Source: Mansonella perstans
Taxonomy: Eukaryota > Nematoda > Chromadorea > Rhabditida > Onchocercidae
Length of the DNA stretch: 64,000 nucleotides
Assembly: GCA_037074765.1 (NCBI GenBank)
Contig: JBAMDO010000578.1
Location: 868,001 to 932,000 of the forward strand
Direction of reading: 5' to 3'
Within the stretch, counting starts at the first letter, position 1; the number at the start of each line of letters is the position of its first letter. A model generated the notes under the pieces. It had not been told where the DNA came from, made no database searches, and saw only the letters and a program-made list of their open reading frames with translations. Of the stretch, positions 38,416 through 50,238 are shown in pieces. The position numbers were made by a program, and so were the translations under genes.

Positions 38416-38952
38416 TGTCGTGAAAGTTGTATTGAGTTGAAGACGAGAGGCCGAGTTGTATCGAATATTGTGAGCTCTAAGATGCGTTAGGACGAGAAGC
38501 CGGCTTGTATACCTTTATTTGAAAAATATAGAATGAAAAACGAACGAATGAATGGATGAGTGCAAGCGTGACTGAATTGAATTGAATCTTCTTTTTTGCT
38601 TAATACAGCTGGGTTTATATATTGCTAGAAGTAGGAGTGGTTTACAACGGAAACTGTTAAGACCCAATTAACATATAAGTATCTTAATAAGATCCAATGT
38701 GAAGATTAGAATGCGAAATTTAGATGAATATTCATGAAGTGATTGTTAGGAAAGGAATTATTTGTATAAAAGGAAACAAAGATATGGCAAAAATACATGT
38801 GGCATGCAAAAATTACATTTGGCATTTGATAGGAAATAAATCTAAGGAATGTAAATCAAACAAATAAAAAAATGAGATAACTGATGAATCATGGAAAGCA
38901 TTCCCTTTTAATTTGTATAAAATTTATTTTAATTTTCGCGACTTTCACGACA
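38416..38952. mobile_element. Candidate non-autonomous element or solo LTR with inverted termini
   Basis: The 537-bp segment begins TGTCGTGAAAGT and ends with the exact inverted complement ACTTTCACGACA. It is more GC-rich at its left end than its surroundings and contains an internal near-repeat (GACGAGAGGCCGAGTTGTAT and GACGAGAAGCCGGCTTGTAT). It also has a TATA-like stretch (GGGTTTATATATTGC). TGT..ACA ends fit an LTR; 12-bp inverted ends also fit a small DNA transposon. No coding capacity and no clear target-site duplication are visible, so the class is undecided. Confidence 0.5.
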
Positions 38953-40758
38953 CAACTGTTCATCATGCGGGCATTACGAATCCTTTCAACTTCAATGAAA
39001 AACACAAATGAAATGAGAAAAATACAACTATTGGAAAGTTGATCCCTGTTCCATACGACTCGTTGATCTTCCCATAATGTATGAGAAAAGACTTAAGCAA
39101 AATTTGTTTTTTACTTGAAATCATTTTGATGGAAGACGAATCCAATAGTATTGTATCACAACAGTTCAAAACTAATGCATGCGAGAGTTTTTAAGTTTTC
39201 ATATTTTCAAACTGTGAAATTGCGAAAATATTATGAAAAAATAGTGACTTTATTGTTTTATAGCTAAATTGAATATTATTAATCAGTCTTCTAGATAAAA
39301 GAAAGAATTAAAAATAAAATGTAAATACATAATTAATTAATATGCTTACTAATGAAAATCAAAGTAATGTCACGATCCTTTCCAAACATAATTTCATCAT
39401 TATTGTTTGCAATTTCTTATCCTCCATAATGCAAAGGTGAAGTAGTGAAATTTTATCTCACATTAAAAGGAAAAACACTTGCAATTGTATGTTTTACGCT
39501 ATTACTTTTTTAGTTTCAAGTTTTTGCTTAACTCTATTTGATCGCTAAGTGATAATACACTCAAATATTTAAGCTATAAAATAATTATTTGATGAATTAT
39601 CATTTAAGGTTCAAGTAAGACTTGCATTAAACATGTCACAGAATTACTTGTCCAAAGTTTAACATTTAATTTCTGATCGGGAAATTCATTATAATATCAA
39701 AAACTTACCAATTAAAAAAAAAACTGCATGAATTATATTAATAAATTCTAATTTAAGCAGTATTTCGTGATTAATATTCTATTGTCAGCACATGAATGTC
39801 TGAAGTTTTTGAGTGATTGAATTAACACTTTAAGTGTAATTGTTTTCAATTTATTAGGTAAAAATGTCAAATTTTCTTCAAATGCAAACCGCGTACTAAT
39901 GAATTGATTGTGAGCGTTTTATTCAGCGCATTCTTTGATCACAAAACTGATCCTCTTTTGTCAAATAGTTTTTTAAAATTAAGAAGGATGTAAAAGGCTG
40001 TTAACAAATGTGACTTATCATTCAACTTTCCATGGAAAGTTCTGTTGCACCTGGCTTTTTTTCATGGGAATTTTCAGCATCTCATCTCGAGCTTATTTCG
40101 ATTGATACTCTAAGAATCATTGAAAAAATGCCAAATTCACAAATTATAATTTAGTAATTATTTTAAATTGATATGCTATATTTTAACTAGGTGATCTTGT
40201 TACTTTTGAGCATGATATTTCACTGGAGTTGATAAATATTCAATTAATTTCAATTTTAGACGCAAAAAGTTCTTCAAGTTTCTTATAGAAATGTAAATTT
40301 AAAAAAAAAAATGCCATTACAAGAGGAATCATATATTTTGAAAAAATTTTAAGCCATTTGAGATAGGACAGTGAACTTTCCTATCATTTTTGTTTATGCT
40401 TCATAAAATGGGATTTCTTTTCTTTTCGAAAAAATTGCGTCCTACGTTTTGCAAACAATCGTCGGAATTTTTTTTCGAAATACTTTTTTTTAAAAAAAAA
40501 ATCCATCTATCTAATGGAACATAGGAAGCGATAGTAAATTTGAAACCGTTGCAAATATTTTTTTCTTCAGAGCGGAAGAATTACGCAATAAAAATTAATT
40601 GCACAGAATGTAAATAGCTGGCAGTTTTTCAAAAAAAGAAAAAATTAATTTTCTTAAAAGTTTTCGGAATTAATTTCTATTTTATGCAACTAAACTAAAT
40701 CGAGTTAGCAGAGAGCTCAGTTTATTTACCATTCATGGTATAGCGATCCCAAATTTTA
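38953..40758. other. Intergenic, AT-rich
   Basis: No supported gene. A minus-strand open frame at 39169-38963 begins next to the inverted-terminus element and lacks splice sites. Confidence 0.5.
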
Positions 40759-40915
40759 TTAAATGAACTTCATGTTTATGCAATCATTAGGCAAAATACT
40801 TCTTCCGCCATCATTTTCTATGTATTTTTTAACACTTGTGAGAATAAGTGCTGCGAGTAAGTCGTCGATTAATTGCTCTACAAATCGTAGGTAACGACGT
40901 TTCAAGTAATAAAAG
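40759..40915 (-). CDS. Candidate terminal exon of an unidentified minus-strand gene
   Basis: A clean acceptor (TTATTCCCTCAG) opens a frame of 52 codons including the TAA. It reads FYYLKRRYLRFVEQLIDDLL, then a polar stretch (KKYIENDGGRSILPND). The helix-like composition, use of GAC/CGT/CGA codons against an AT-rich background and the good acceptor suggest coding. It needs a phase-2 donor upstream; the candidate at 44895-44855 fits. No family recognised. Confidence 0.45.
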
Positions 40916-41886
40916 CTGAGGGAATAATTAACATTATTCTTAAACAAAGCTTTTAAATTACTTCGGAACTATATATTTTCAACCTTGAATTTTTCCCTAA
41001 AATTTTTGTTACTATTTCTTAAACTTTATATGAAATTGAAGCAAATATGAAAATGCTTTTTTTTATAAAACTATCTCTCATTAACACAATTAAAGATTTC
41101 TTGCCGTCTCTTAACGTCATGAAATGGACTAATTTATAATTGTCATGGGATACAAAACTTTTATATGAAAAATATGTTTTTCATGTCAAAAATTATACAA
41201 TTTCGTTGATACAAAGAATAGAGTGATTGCTTTATTCTTTAGCAAATTTGATATTCTTTTGAGAAAAGTCTTTCAAATTGAATATTTAATTTTTGATTGC
41301 TTAAAATAGTTATTTCTTCAAAACCCAATAATTCTTGTAAGCAATGCTTATTGATTCATTTAAAAATTTCCCGCTTTCTCCGAAATCTTATTATTAACAA
41401 TGTAAATTTGCTTCGTATTCAATCCTTAAAAATTTTTGAGAAATGTATTTTAGTTTTTTGAATAGTGAATAATTTTGCAGGATTGCAAGTAAATAAAACA
41501 TAATAATGTACAATTATTCTGTCAATTTAGAATGAATGTGAAGTGATGACAGTTAGCACTAATTATTAAACGGAGCATTCTCTCAGTTTACAAGGCTCCA
41601 GAAAAACTTGTCTTGATGAGTTAAGACTTTTGAACTTGTTTATATAATTCTTGTGTTGTATTTGGAGCTCGAAACTTTATTAATATCATTAAGATCAATG
41701 AAATGATCAAGCGCATGAAACAGCATGCATTTCTAAATTCATTCTCAGAAATAAATTAAATTATTTTGAAATTTATTACTAAATATCTACAGCTGAGTTT
41801 TGAGGCAAAGATGACAATTTTAAAGAATATCAAAGAACGAAAAAAGAATAAGTTGAAAATATGGATCTGAATGGCCGAATTATGCT

Positions 41887-42086
41887 TTCCAAATTATCCT
41901 TTTTCATTTCCTTGATAACAGACAAAATTATAGCTATTTCTTCACTAATTTATTATCCTTTCCTACCTTATGCATTCAATATTCTTTTCCAAATTATCCT
42001 TTTTCATTTCCTTGATAACAGACAAAATTATAGCTATTTCTTCACTAATTTATTATCCTTTCCTACCTTATGCACTCAATATTCTT
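41887..42086. repeat. Exact-period 100-bp tandem duplication
   Basis: TTCCAAATTATCCTTTTTCA begins at 41887 and again at 41987. Over the 100 bp the only difference seen is TGCATTCAAT versus TGCACTCAAT. The near identity indicates a recent event. An open frame across it exists only because the 100-bp unit has no stop in two of its frames. Confidence 0.95.
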
Positions 42087-42874
42087 TTCCATCAAACATT
42101 TGTCTTTAAACTAATAAAAATCCTGCAGAAGTTATCGTAATAAAAAATTGATTAGCCATTATAATGCAAAATCCATGATTATTCCATTTGAATGCTGATA
42201 ATCTCCATACAAATAAAAGCATAATAGATTTTATATTATAGTGGCTAGTCATAACTGAGCTATTATGAATTAACAAATGAACTTTTTAATTAATATGTTG
42301 AATAATGATAGATACCCTAATAAATTTCAAATCTTTCAATGATGAATTAAGATACTTGGAGCGGCGAGTTTTAATTTAAAAAAAAGAAACAAAAAAATCG
42401 ATGTATGTCATTTTATTGAAAGTAATGTGAAAATGAAATGACTGCACAAGTAATTTTTGCTTCCTACTTTCAATTCAATAATGAAATGAACTGAATAATA
42501 GTTTTTTCCATATTGATTATTATTGTATTATGTAATTTTATCACTAGAAGCATTCTTCTTCACTTGAAAATAACTTTTCTTTGAACAAAAGACTGTTCAA
42601 TTATCTTACTTGAATGAATAATGCTTTAATGTTTGCTTCTTTTTCTGATCCATTTAAATAGCTTTTAGTCATCAATCATTCAAAGAAATTTTTAATTGAA
42701 GACTAAGTGAATCGCTAATCACAATTTCCGTTTCAAAACGGAAAAGTTTTTTTATTGTGCACGTCTATCATTTATTAATTCAAATCTCATTATATCGATA
42801 AAAAATTATAAGTTGAAAGCAAATTAAAAGATATATAAAAAATCTGCAAAATCCAAAATTTGGATTTTAAATTT

Positions 42875-42925
42875 GATGATGATGATGATAACGATAATGA
42901 CGATGATGGTGGTGATGATGGACTT
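42875..42925. repeat. GAT/GAC-type microsatellite
   Basis: GATGATGATGATGATAACG is followed by more GATGATG and GGTGG triplets. The Asp-rich open frame starting nearby is a product of the repeat. Confidence 0.85.
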
Positions 42926-43695
42926 GTCAAAAGGATGAAAATAGGAGTAGTATTTCTTTATATGCAGAAGTTATTAACTTTTCTTTCTCCGCCAAGGACA
43001 ATACTCTTCATCATGCAAACATTTTATTCACATTATTTTTCCGAATGAATGATCGTGAAATGCTAGTTTTAGTTGTTTCGTGAAGTTTTTGAAATTACAG
43101 CATGGTAACTTGAAGTAATGTGGAGAAATATCATACAAAGTAAAATAGAACTATGGCAAGTGAAAATTAGATAACATGTGCAAAGCAGCAAGTTCAAAAG
43201 AACTCAAATTACATCCATTCACTGACTGGTAACTTGGTCAAAAGCAGTGCGCAAAGCAGAGGGATTTAGGCACTTGCTTTGCTTCTACTTCTTCTATTTC
43301 TGTGATTTAACCTTGATTTTTCTTATGAGCAAAAAACGAAAGTGTCATTTAAAAACTACTGGAGTCTTTGCTGTGCTCTTAGCAACTCAAATTTTTGTTA
43401 AAATTTTGTAGCAAAGTTGTGTTGTAGCACTAATTTGTAAATAGCAAAAGTTTGGCAAGTTGTCGAGACAATATAGACAAATCTAACCAAATAGCATTAA
43501 CAAGATAAGGCATCATTATTAGAATCATTTAAACAATGTATTTACATTGAGGTCAATTAGATAACAAAAAACGTTTAATGCTTAAGTAGCATAACTAATT
43601 CATTTTTTATTTAATAGAACCGATACGCTTCTGCTGAATCTGAAATTCCTTGAGTAACCAGATATTTGAATAATATTCCTTTATTTATATTTTCC

Positions 43696-43825
43696 ATGGC
43701 TAATTTCTTTTTTAATGAAGACAATCTGTGTTCTCCATTGTCTTTCTCGAAAGATTCAGCAAAGAAAGATGAAAATATGGACAGAAGCGCGTATAGCCTG
43801 AAAAGAAGGAATATTCATTCTAAAT
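43696..43825 (+). CDS. Candidate 5' exon (polar, unidentified)
   Basis: From an ATG at 43696 a 43-codon frame runs to a GTGAGG donor in phase 1. The second half is polar and coding-like (KDSAKKDENMDRSAYSLKRR). It might be a distant first exon of the synaptotagmin-like gene at 50239, but the phases (1 here, 2 needed) do not join directly, so an intermediate exon would be required. Confidence 0.25.
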
Positions 43826-44854
43826 GTGAGGACGTTGTTGAAGTGATAGCCGTGATTTTACGCAGTGATTTTTACGATGATTAAAAAACATTAAAATATT
43901 GTTCAGTAAATTTAACTATTGAATTCAAATGTTTTGTGAAAATATTGCAATTTCAAAATTATCATGAGTCGACCTTCAAATAGCTATTATTATAACTGTA
44001 GGTGAAGTTGTGATCACAAATATATCAAATTTTTCTGCAAACGATATATGTTATCTCTGTTTTATGAAATAAATTCTATCGTAAAGCGCCGTTAATTTTT
44101 TTCGTCACTCCTTCACTACTTTTCAAATTTGTTTTCGTAATTTCGTTGCAGTGAAAACTCATCTTACACTTAATCCCCCCCATGCTGTGCATTTTATCAT
44201 GTGCTAATTCAATTATGTGTTATCGAAAATTTCCAAATAGTTTGATTATCATGGAAAGTTCAGCTGTGGTGATAAGCATTTTTTATTAAGTAAGCTTTTC
44301 ATGAAAAAAAACTTCAAATGAGATAAAAGGATTACGTAGAGTTTAAAGTGCAGCTAGGCTAAAAAACTAAAATTAATTTAAATTTTGTTTTAATAAGTTC
44401 CTGATTAACGAGAAGTTATTAGCAAATCGTTATCATTATGCAAATAAATTATGATTTAGTTTCGAACAAAATCACTTTAACCAAAGCAATTATTTTAAAT
44501 TTTATTGGTTGCAATTTTAAGAAGATATAACAGAAGTATCTTGGGAAAGAGAAATTTAACGCTTTTTTTGATCAAAAATTATGAGAATTTTTTTGAATTC
44601 GAAATGAAATTTGTAATTCTATTTTTCGATTTTACATTGATTTTTTTTTAAAAGTTCAGTCAATTTTTTGATGCTGAAAGAAGCAGATAAATAATATTTA
44701 CAAATAAATTTATATTTCAATTCTAGGAATCAAATCAGCTGATACCAATAAATAAATGCATTGTTGCAACCAATGAGCGAACTTCCAAGATGATTCATCA
44801 CCCTAGTTTTAAATTCTTCACAATCATAATTTCCTCATCTTCCCTTTCTCATAC

Positions 44855-44895
44855 TGCCGTGCTATTTCCGCCACGTTCAATATTCTATTTGCCAT
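44855..44895 (-). CDS. Candidate short exon of the minus-strand gene ending at 40759
   Basis: On the minus strand an ATG at 44895 opens MANRILNVAEIAR and reaches a GTATGAG donor at 44855 in phase 2. That is the phase needed by the exon at 40915-40759. The frame extends upstream (ERERTG). The surrounding 100 bp is unusually GC-rich. The 3.9-kb intron and lack of homology keep this weak. A plus-strand open frame overlaps it. Confidence 0.25.
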
Positions 44896-46095
44896 CCCCG
44901 TCCTTTCCCTTTCGATTGATAATAATGAGGACTATTTTAAAAATTTCTCAGCTTTAAATACCCCCTTTACATGCTTTAAATTATAAAAAATTTTGATTGC
45001 AAGCAGTTAATTCGAAAATTTGTAAATTTCATTTCTTTGATTTATTCACTTTATTGCTTAAGGCTCTTTTTATTTCCTTTTTCTTTTTAATGTCTACTAG
45101 TCGTTGTTGATGTTTTTTTTTTTTTTTAAACTCTTATTAAAATGATTTTTAACCTCTTTTTTAATTTACTTTTCGCAAGGAATAAATTTAATTCCTAATC
45201 AATTTCAAGACAATTTTAGCAATAGCAATTTAGAAAACTTTTTCATATTTATGGAAATTGTATTATTTGTAGATTTAATCATTTAATAAATTTAATCAAC
45301 GATGGATGTTTTGATCAGCAACATCATAGTGAAAATTTCTCAAGTGTATAATATTTTTAGATTGTCTAAAATTATCGATGAAAATCCCTTTTGATCAAAT
45401 CACAGGCTAGTAAAGCATTTTGTTCAAAAAATCTCGTAACAATGTTGCCAGTTTTGACTAGCAGGTGAACCGTGAAAAGTAGGCTAAATTTATGACTTTT
45501 AAATCATTAAGCAATGTAATGTATACTCTAATTTATAAGCTTTGTTAAATCAAACTGGATAATTCTAGGTCAGAAAATTTGTTCATTTATTCATAATTGT
45601 CCAGATATGGATTTGTCGAGAATTAATGTACATGTCGATAGACAGAATTTTTGTCCACTGTAAAAGAATTGAAGAGAAGAAGATTTTGATCATTAATTTC
45701 AAGCTTCAAATTGCTTAAAAAGTAAATGATTTTATATCACTTACTATAATCGTAACATAAGTCAAATGGTTCCACGGAACTTATGTGAGTTTCTTTTCAG
45801 AAGAAACAATGACAAACTTTTAGAATGATCGAAAAATTGAACGATTTTTGACTTTAATTTATTTCACCGATGAACATAAAAGTTTTTTTGTTAGTACCTT
45901 TTGCTAGTTGTAAATCATTTTGTTCAAAATGCCCTTAAAATTAAAAATTTTATTGTCTTTATGTCGATGACACAGATTTTGATAATAATACTTCAATGTC
46001 CCCGGGAAGTATCAACATGAATTGTCTTTGAAAAGACAGACGAACATGTCACTATATACTATTTAGTGTATCATTTTGAAATTTACGTCTAGTAC

Positions 46096-46145
46096 CTCTC
46101 GTCTCTCGCTCTTTCCCGAAGATCTTCAAGAGAACTACTATGCAT
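46096..46145 (-). CDS. Candidate short exon, acidic/basic helix
   Basis: On the minus strand, ATG at 46145 reads MHSSSLEDLRERARDE and then meets a GTACTAG donor in phase 2. The composition is strongly protein-like, but the opposite strand is also open here. No join to a neighbouring exon is proven. Confidence 0.2.
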
Positions 46146-46522
46146 CAGGAAGTTTGCAATTTTTCCTCTTGTTATCAATGAAAATTTGAAGAGTGGAAGT
46201 GTAGGGCACTTTTCTTAACCTACCAAATTGAAGAATCAGGAAAAAGCTCCTGCGAACTACAAAAAATAAGTTTTAAATTTTTTGTTTCATTTTAGCCCCT
46301 AATATACTTCCAAACTATTCTTATGGTTTCATAAACTACGGAATTTTGATTAGTAAAGAGTCAATCCAAATGATACGAAATCACTTCTAGATCTGTTCAA
46401 ACACGTTGAGCATTATAGATCAAAACTAGTTAGTTCGAAATCATTTCATTTACAATAATTCCTTTCAAATAACAATCAACTCGGAGTCGCATAGTCTTTA
46501 GCAGTTTTGAATTTCCGTAATA

Positions 46523-46670
46523 CATTTGATTGCGAATCAATAATTTCTAAACATCATTTTTGAATGCATTTTGATTTCATAACTTGATAATGCATTTTAG
46601 TATCGGCCGTTTCATCTATTTCGTTTAATCCATCCACTCTGTTTAGAAATTATTGATTCACAATCAAATG
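46523..46670. repeat. 31-bp inverted repeat with 86-bp spacer
   Basis: The left arm (46523-46553, CATTTGATTGCGAATCAATA...) and the right arm (46640-46670, ...TATTGATTCACAATCAAATG) are complementary with one mismatch. This could be a small inverted-repeat element or a transcribed hairpin. Confidence 0.8.
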
Positions 46671-47151
46671 CATTGAGCATCTTTTTTTGCTGATTCCGAG
46701 AATATACTTGGTGAACTTCTGTACATTTCTGTGTAATTTAAGTCGAATTTTCTTTGAAAATGTCGAAAGATTTCGATGTGCCGATGTTTTGAAACATTAT
46801 CAGGCCAAAAAATGGAGCTTTATCTCTTTTGAATAAATGGAACTAGTTTTTTCTCTTTCAACCTTGTTGCCTTTACAACTGCTAAAATAACTGTTGTGAT
46901 TAACCATATGTGTATCATTAAAGATCAGTAGGGACTTACTGGTGTGAAGAAGTTTGAACATATTCATTATTTAATTTTTGATAAAAGCTTAGAAGGGATA
47001 ATCAAAGCATAACAAAAAAAATTTTTCTTCAAATCATTTATTCGTATAGGGTTTTTTTCATTTGATGGAAACTTGAAAGAATATATTGAAAAAATATATT
47101 GATGGTTGGCAGGAGATTTCGTGACTTTTATTTCAGAAGTGTGTGTAAGTG

Positions 47152-47186
47152 GAAGTGTGAGTGGAATTTAGTTCCACTCACACTTC
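47152..47186. repeat. Perfect hairpin, 15-bp stem and 5-base loop
   Basis: GAAGTGTGAGTGGAA is followed by TTTAG and its exact complement TTCCACTCACACTTC. Outward, GACTTTTAT...GAAGTGTG on the left is mirrored by CACACTTCTCATAAAAGTC on the right, giving a second, offset inverted pairing. Confidence 0.85.
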
Positions 47187-47241
47187 TCATAAAAGTCATC
47201 ATCACAGTTATGAAAAAACTCATAAGCCTGAAATGTTCAAA

Positions 47242-47385
47242 TTACCGACGCTTGAATAAACAAGTTCTAGGTATCAGAGAAGTTTCAATATTTACTCGAT
47301 TACATTTGTCTATCATGTGTCAGAATCGTCTTTTTTGTTTTTTCTATCATCGAAATAATATGTATCGATATTCAAGCGTCGGTAA
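47242..47385. repeat. 17-bp inverted repeat
   Basis: TTACCGACGCTTGAATA (47242-47258) is matched exactly by TATTCAAGCGTCGGTAA (47369-47385). Together with the hairpin just upstream it makes 47.1-47.4 kb an inverted-repeat-rich block; the plus-strand open frame across it is a by-product. Confidence 0.85.
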
Positions 47386-50238
47386 AGGGTGTCAATGCAT
47401 GTTCATTAAAAAAGCTTAGTAAACTTTATCAAATTATTTGAGCAGAAAAGAATTTTGAAAATAATTTTAATCAGAAGTTTAAAACCTTCTTTTCCATGAT
47501 TTTATTAGCTAAAAAATAAAAATGTGTAGATTTTTTTTTTTCATTTGCTAGCCTTCTTGTTATTGGCTTTATTTCTTAAAATTTATTTCCATCAGCACTT
47601 AATGTCTGTTAAATGATATGCCGACTGCCATATGCAAAAAATTTTATGTTTCACAAAAGTTCATTATTGAACCTAAAAATTAGCACAAAACGCAGTAATT
47701 GATTTGAATTTGAGTGCGTCAAATCTTCCGTTTGCAAGTAAATGCTGATATAAACATATATAGTTTTTGTTTGGTGTTCCTGCTCTGTTGATTATTTGAT
47801 TGAGGAGTAGTGCTTGTATTGTAAGACGTTGAAAAAATACTATATTTTGTAAGAAAGTTTGTCACTTATTTATGATTTTGCAATCGAATGCTGCTGTCGT
47901 GATCATTTGTTAGCCTTATTATTGGCTTTATTCTAGTAAAATGAGGGTTTGTCGGCTAATTTTGGCTAATTTTTGATTTCCGACAAATCAAAAAAGCATT
48001 TTTTTAAGATAGCATAGTAACGAAGTGGTACAGAAAGAATCATTATCATATGAAATTTTAGCGTCCAATCTTTTTTGAAATTTATTGAAAAATTAATCCG
48101 TGATAGCCATATTCATGCTTATGCGTTTATTAATCATAATATTTCACACAAAAGGTTTAATCTTCAAACAGATTATTAATTGCTTACTTCTGCATCATTA
48201 CTTTTTACTGTTATCAAGATTCTTACGATTGCAAATCTGATATTACATTAGAAATAATTCAGTGAGGGACAAAACGACTTTCAGTGATTTTTATAAGAGT
48301 AAAGTTTTTGCTAAATTTAATCTTTTTATCCTACTATTAAAAACTTTCACATTTTACTGCAGTTCAAAAATGAAATTTTTTAAAGCATTTTTTAAATTGA
48401 GTGATTAATTAATAGAAAAGTGGGTAATAGATGTGAAGACTAGGATGAAAGTTTCCTGTTGTTTGGCGATAGGATTGCTATCGATTTTTTCCTTTAAAGT
48501 AAACTTAAGTTCACAAACTTTAATAGTTTTACTTCTAGAGTGTGAGATAGCGAACTTTGAAATGCGATAGCATTTCTTTAACTTCTTTTTCTAAAGAGAG
48601 AATTCGAAAAGAAATTTCCTGCTAATTTCGTCTAAGCATGATTGTTACTTCATTCTCGATGAATTAAATTATTTTCACGCTAAAAGAATCAATAATCTAA
48701 ACTGACAAAGACTTATTGTAATTTTTACTGGAAAAAAGTTGAATTGCTTTTTTCCACAAATTTTTTTACAATATTATGTTTATCTTGGTTTTCTCACAAC
48801 AATCAAAAAGATTGCTGTTTTGTCACTTTCGGATAAATCTTACCAGTTCTAGGATTGTGTAAATATATCCAAGTTTCACAATTTTAATTCATCTCTTTAA
48901 TTTTCATATATTTCAGATTTTTAAGACAAATAAATATCTGTGATATAGAATATCAAAATTAGCATGATCACAGAGTATCTTGCTTATATTTTATGCTTAT
49001 ATGACAATTATGTTAGAATATGACAGATTATGTTTATCACGTATCGATAAAATTATCATTTAGCAATAAGAAATGATCACATATAACAATATTATTTGAA
49101 TATTGTAAAGTCAATTGTTCTGATTTATTAACGCTGAAAAACGTTGCAGAAATGCACGACTTCTGTCAACAACAATGTTCACTGTTATACGATGATAACG
49201 AACATATTAATTTCTCACAAGAAACATCTCCCTCACGAAAAAAGTTTGTTTTCAGATTTTATAAATTAAAAATCCCTTTTTTAGGCATAATTTTATTCAT
49301 ACAATGTTGTCAAAAATAAGAATAAAGAAGATTGATGAAGAAATTTTTGAAATTTCACACTTACTATTTAAATGTCTGTAAAATCCACTAAGAATATAGA
49401 AAAGTGTACTGTTACCCCGTGAAAAGTATTATTTATTAGACCAAATTTTTTTTCATTTATTTTGTTTCTTTTGAAATGTTTACTAATCTGTTTTCTCTTG
49501 TTTTATTCACTTTTCTAATTCTATCATTTTCTTTGTCAGATATCGTTCTTCTTTCACTCACAATTAAAACAAAAAGTTTTTTTCTCTTTGTTTAGCAAGC
49601 CTTTGTTTTCAGAAATGAATAGTAGATTACATTAAATTTTCAATGAAATATGAAAAATTTTATCTATCAAAATTTTCCTATTAATGTGATAAAAACACCG
49701 CGAAGTTGAAAATGTGCTAATAAAATAGCGCAGAATTACTTCATGCTATACATTGTGCAAAATGTTAGGGCGAAAGTGAAGAGAATGGCGATATTTATTA
49801 ATTCCCAGTTGCCAATATCCTATTTAAATCCGGAAATATTCCATATGTCGTAGTCCAAAGCATTAATATTATACAATGTATCTACTTCATTTTTCAAAGA
49901 GATAAATTTACTTAAATGTAGTTGCAGACAGATAACGTTATCCATTTTTCCTGCTACATTCTTTTTCATTCTTGAACTATTATTATTTTAATTTTTTAAG
50001 CATTATTTTACCTTTTTTCAAGTTTTACTATTAGTTCTATGATTGCTTCTGCCGTAAGACTGATAGGTTTCAATTTGAATAGGCGATAATCTATTTATCA
50101 GCTTCAGATAAAGCACATTTTATTTACAACATTACGTTTATCTACTGAGCTTATGTTTTTCTAGACAGAGAAAGGATAAAAATTTAGTTAAAAAACTTCA
50201 CTTCGTCGAAACTACTTGATGTTTTTGCTTTTTTCCAG
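47386..50238. other. Probable upstream/intronic region of the synaptotagmin-like gene
   Basis: No exon with an N-terminal membrane segment in the phase required by the exon at 50239 could be found. Some GTAAG donors occur (for example near 50056), but none gives the needed phase 2. The 5' exons of the gene may lie here or further upstream. Confidence 0.45.

Noticed and set aside
41861..42109. Plus-strand open frame of 82 codons
   Set aside because: It is produced by the 100-bp tandem duplication; the peptide is Phe/Ile/Leu-rich noise.
42860..43048. Asp-rich open frame
   Set aside because: The Asp run is a GAT/GAC microsatellite followed by non-coding sequence.
47099..47419. Plus-strand open frame of 106 codons
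   Set aside because: It runs through a hairpin and an inverted repeat; its composition is explained by them and no splice or start context supports it.
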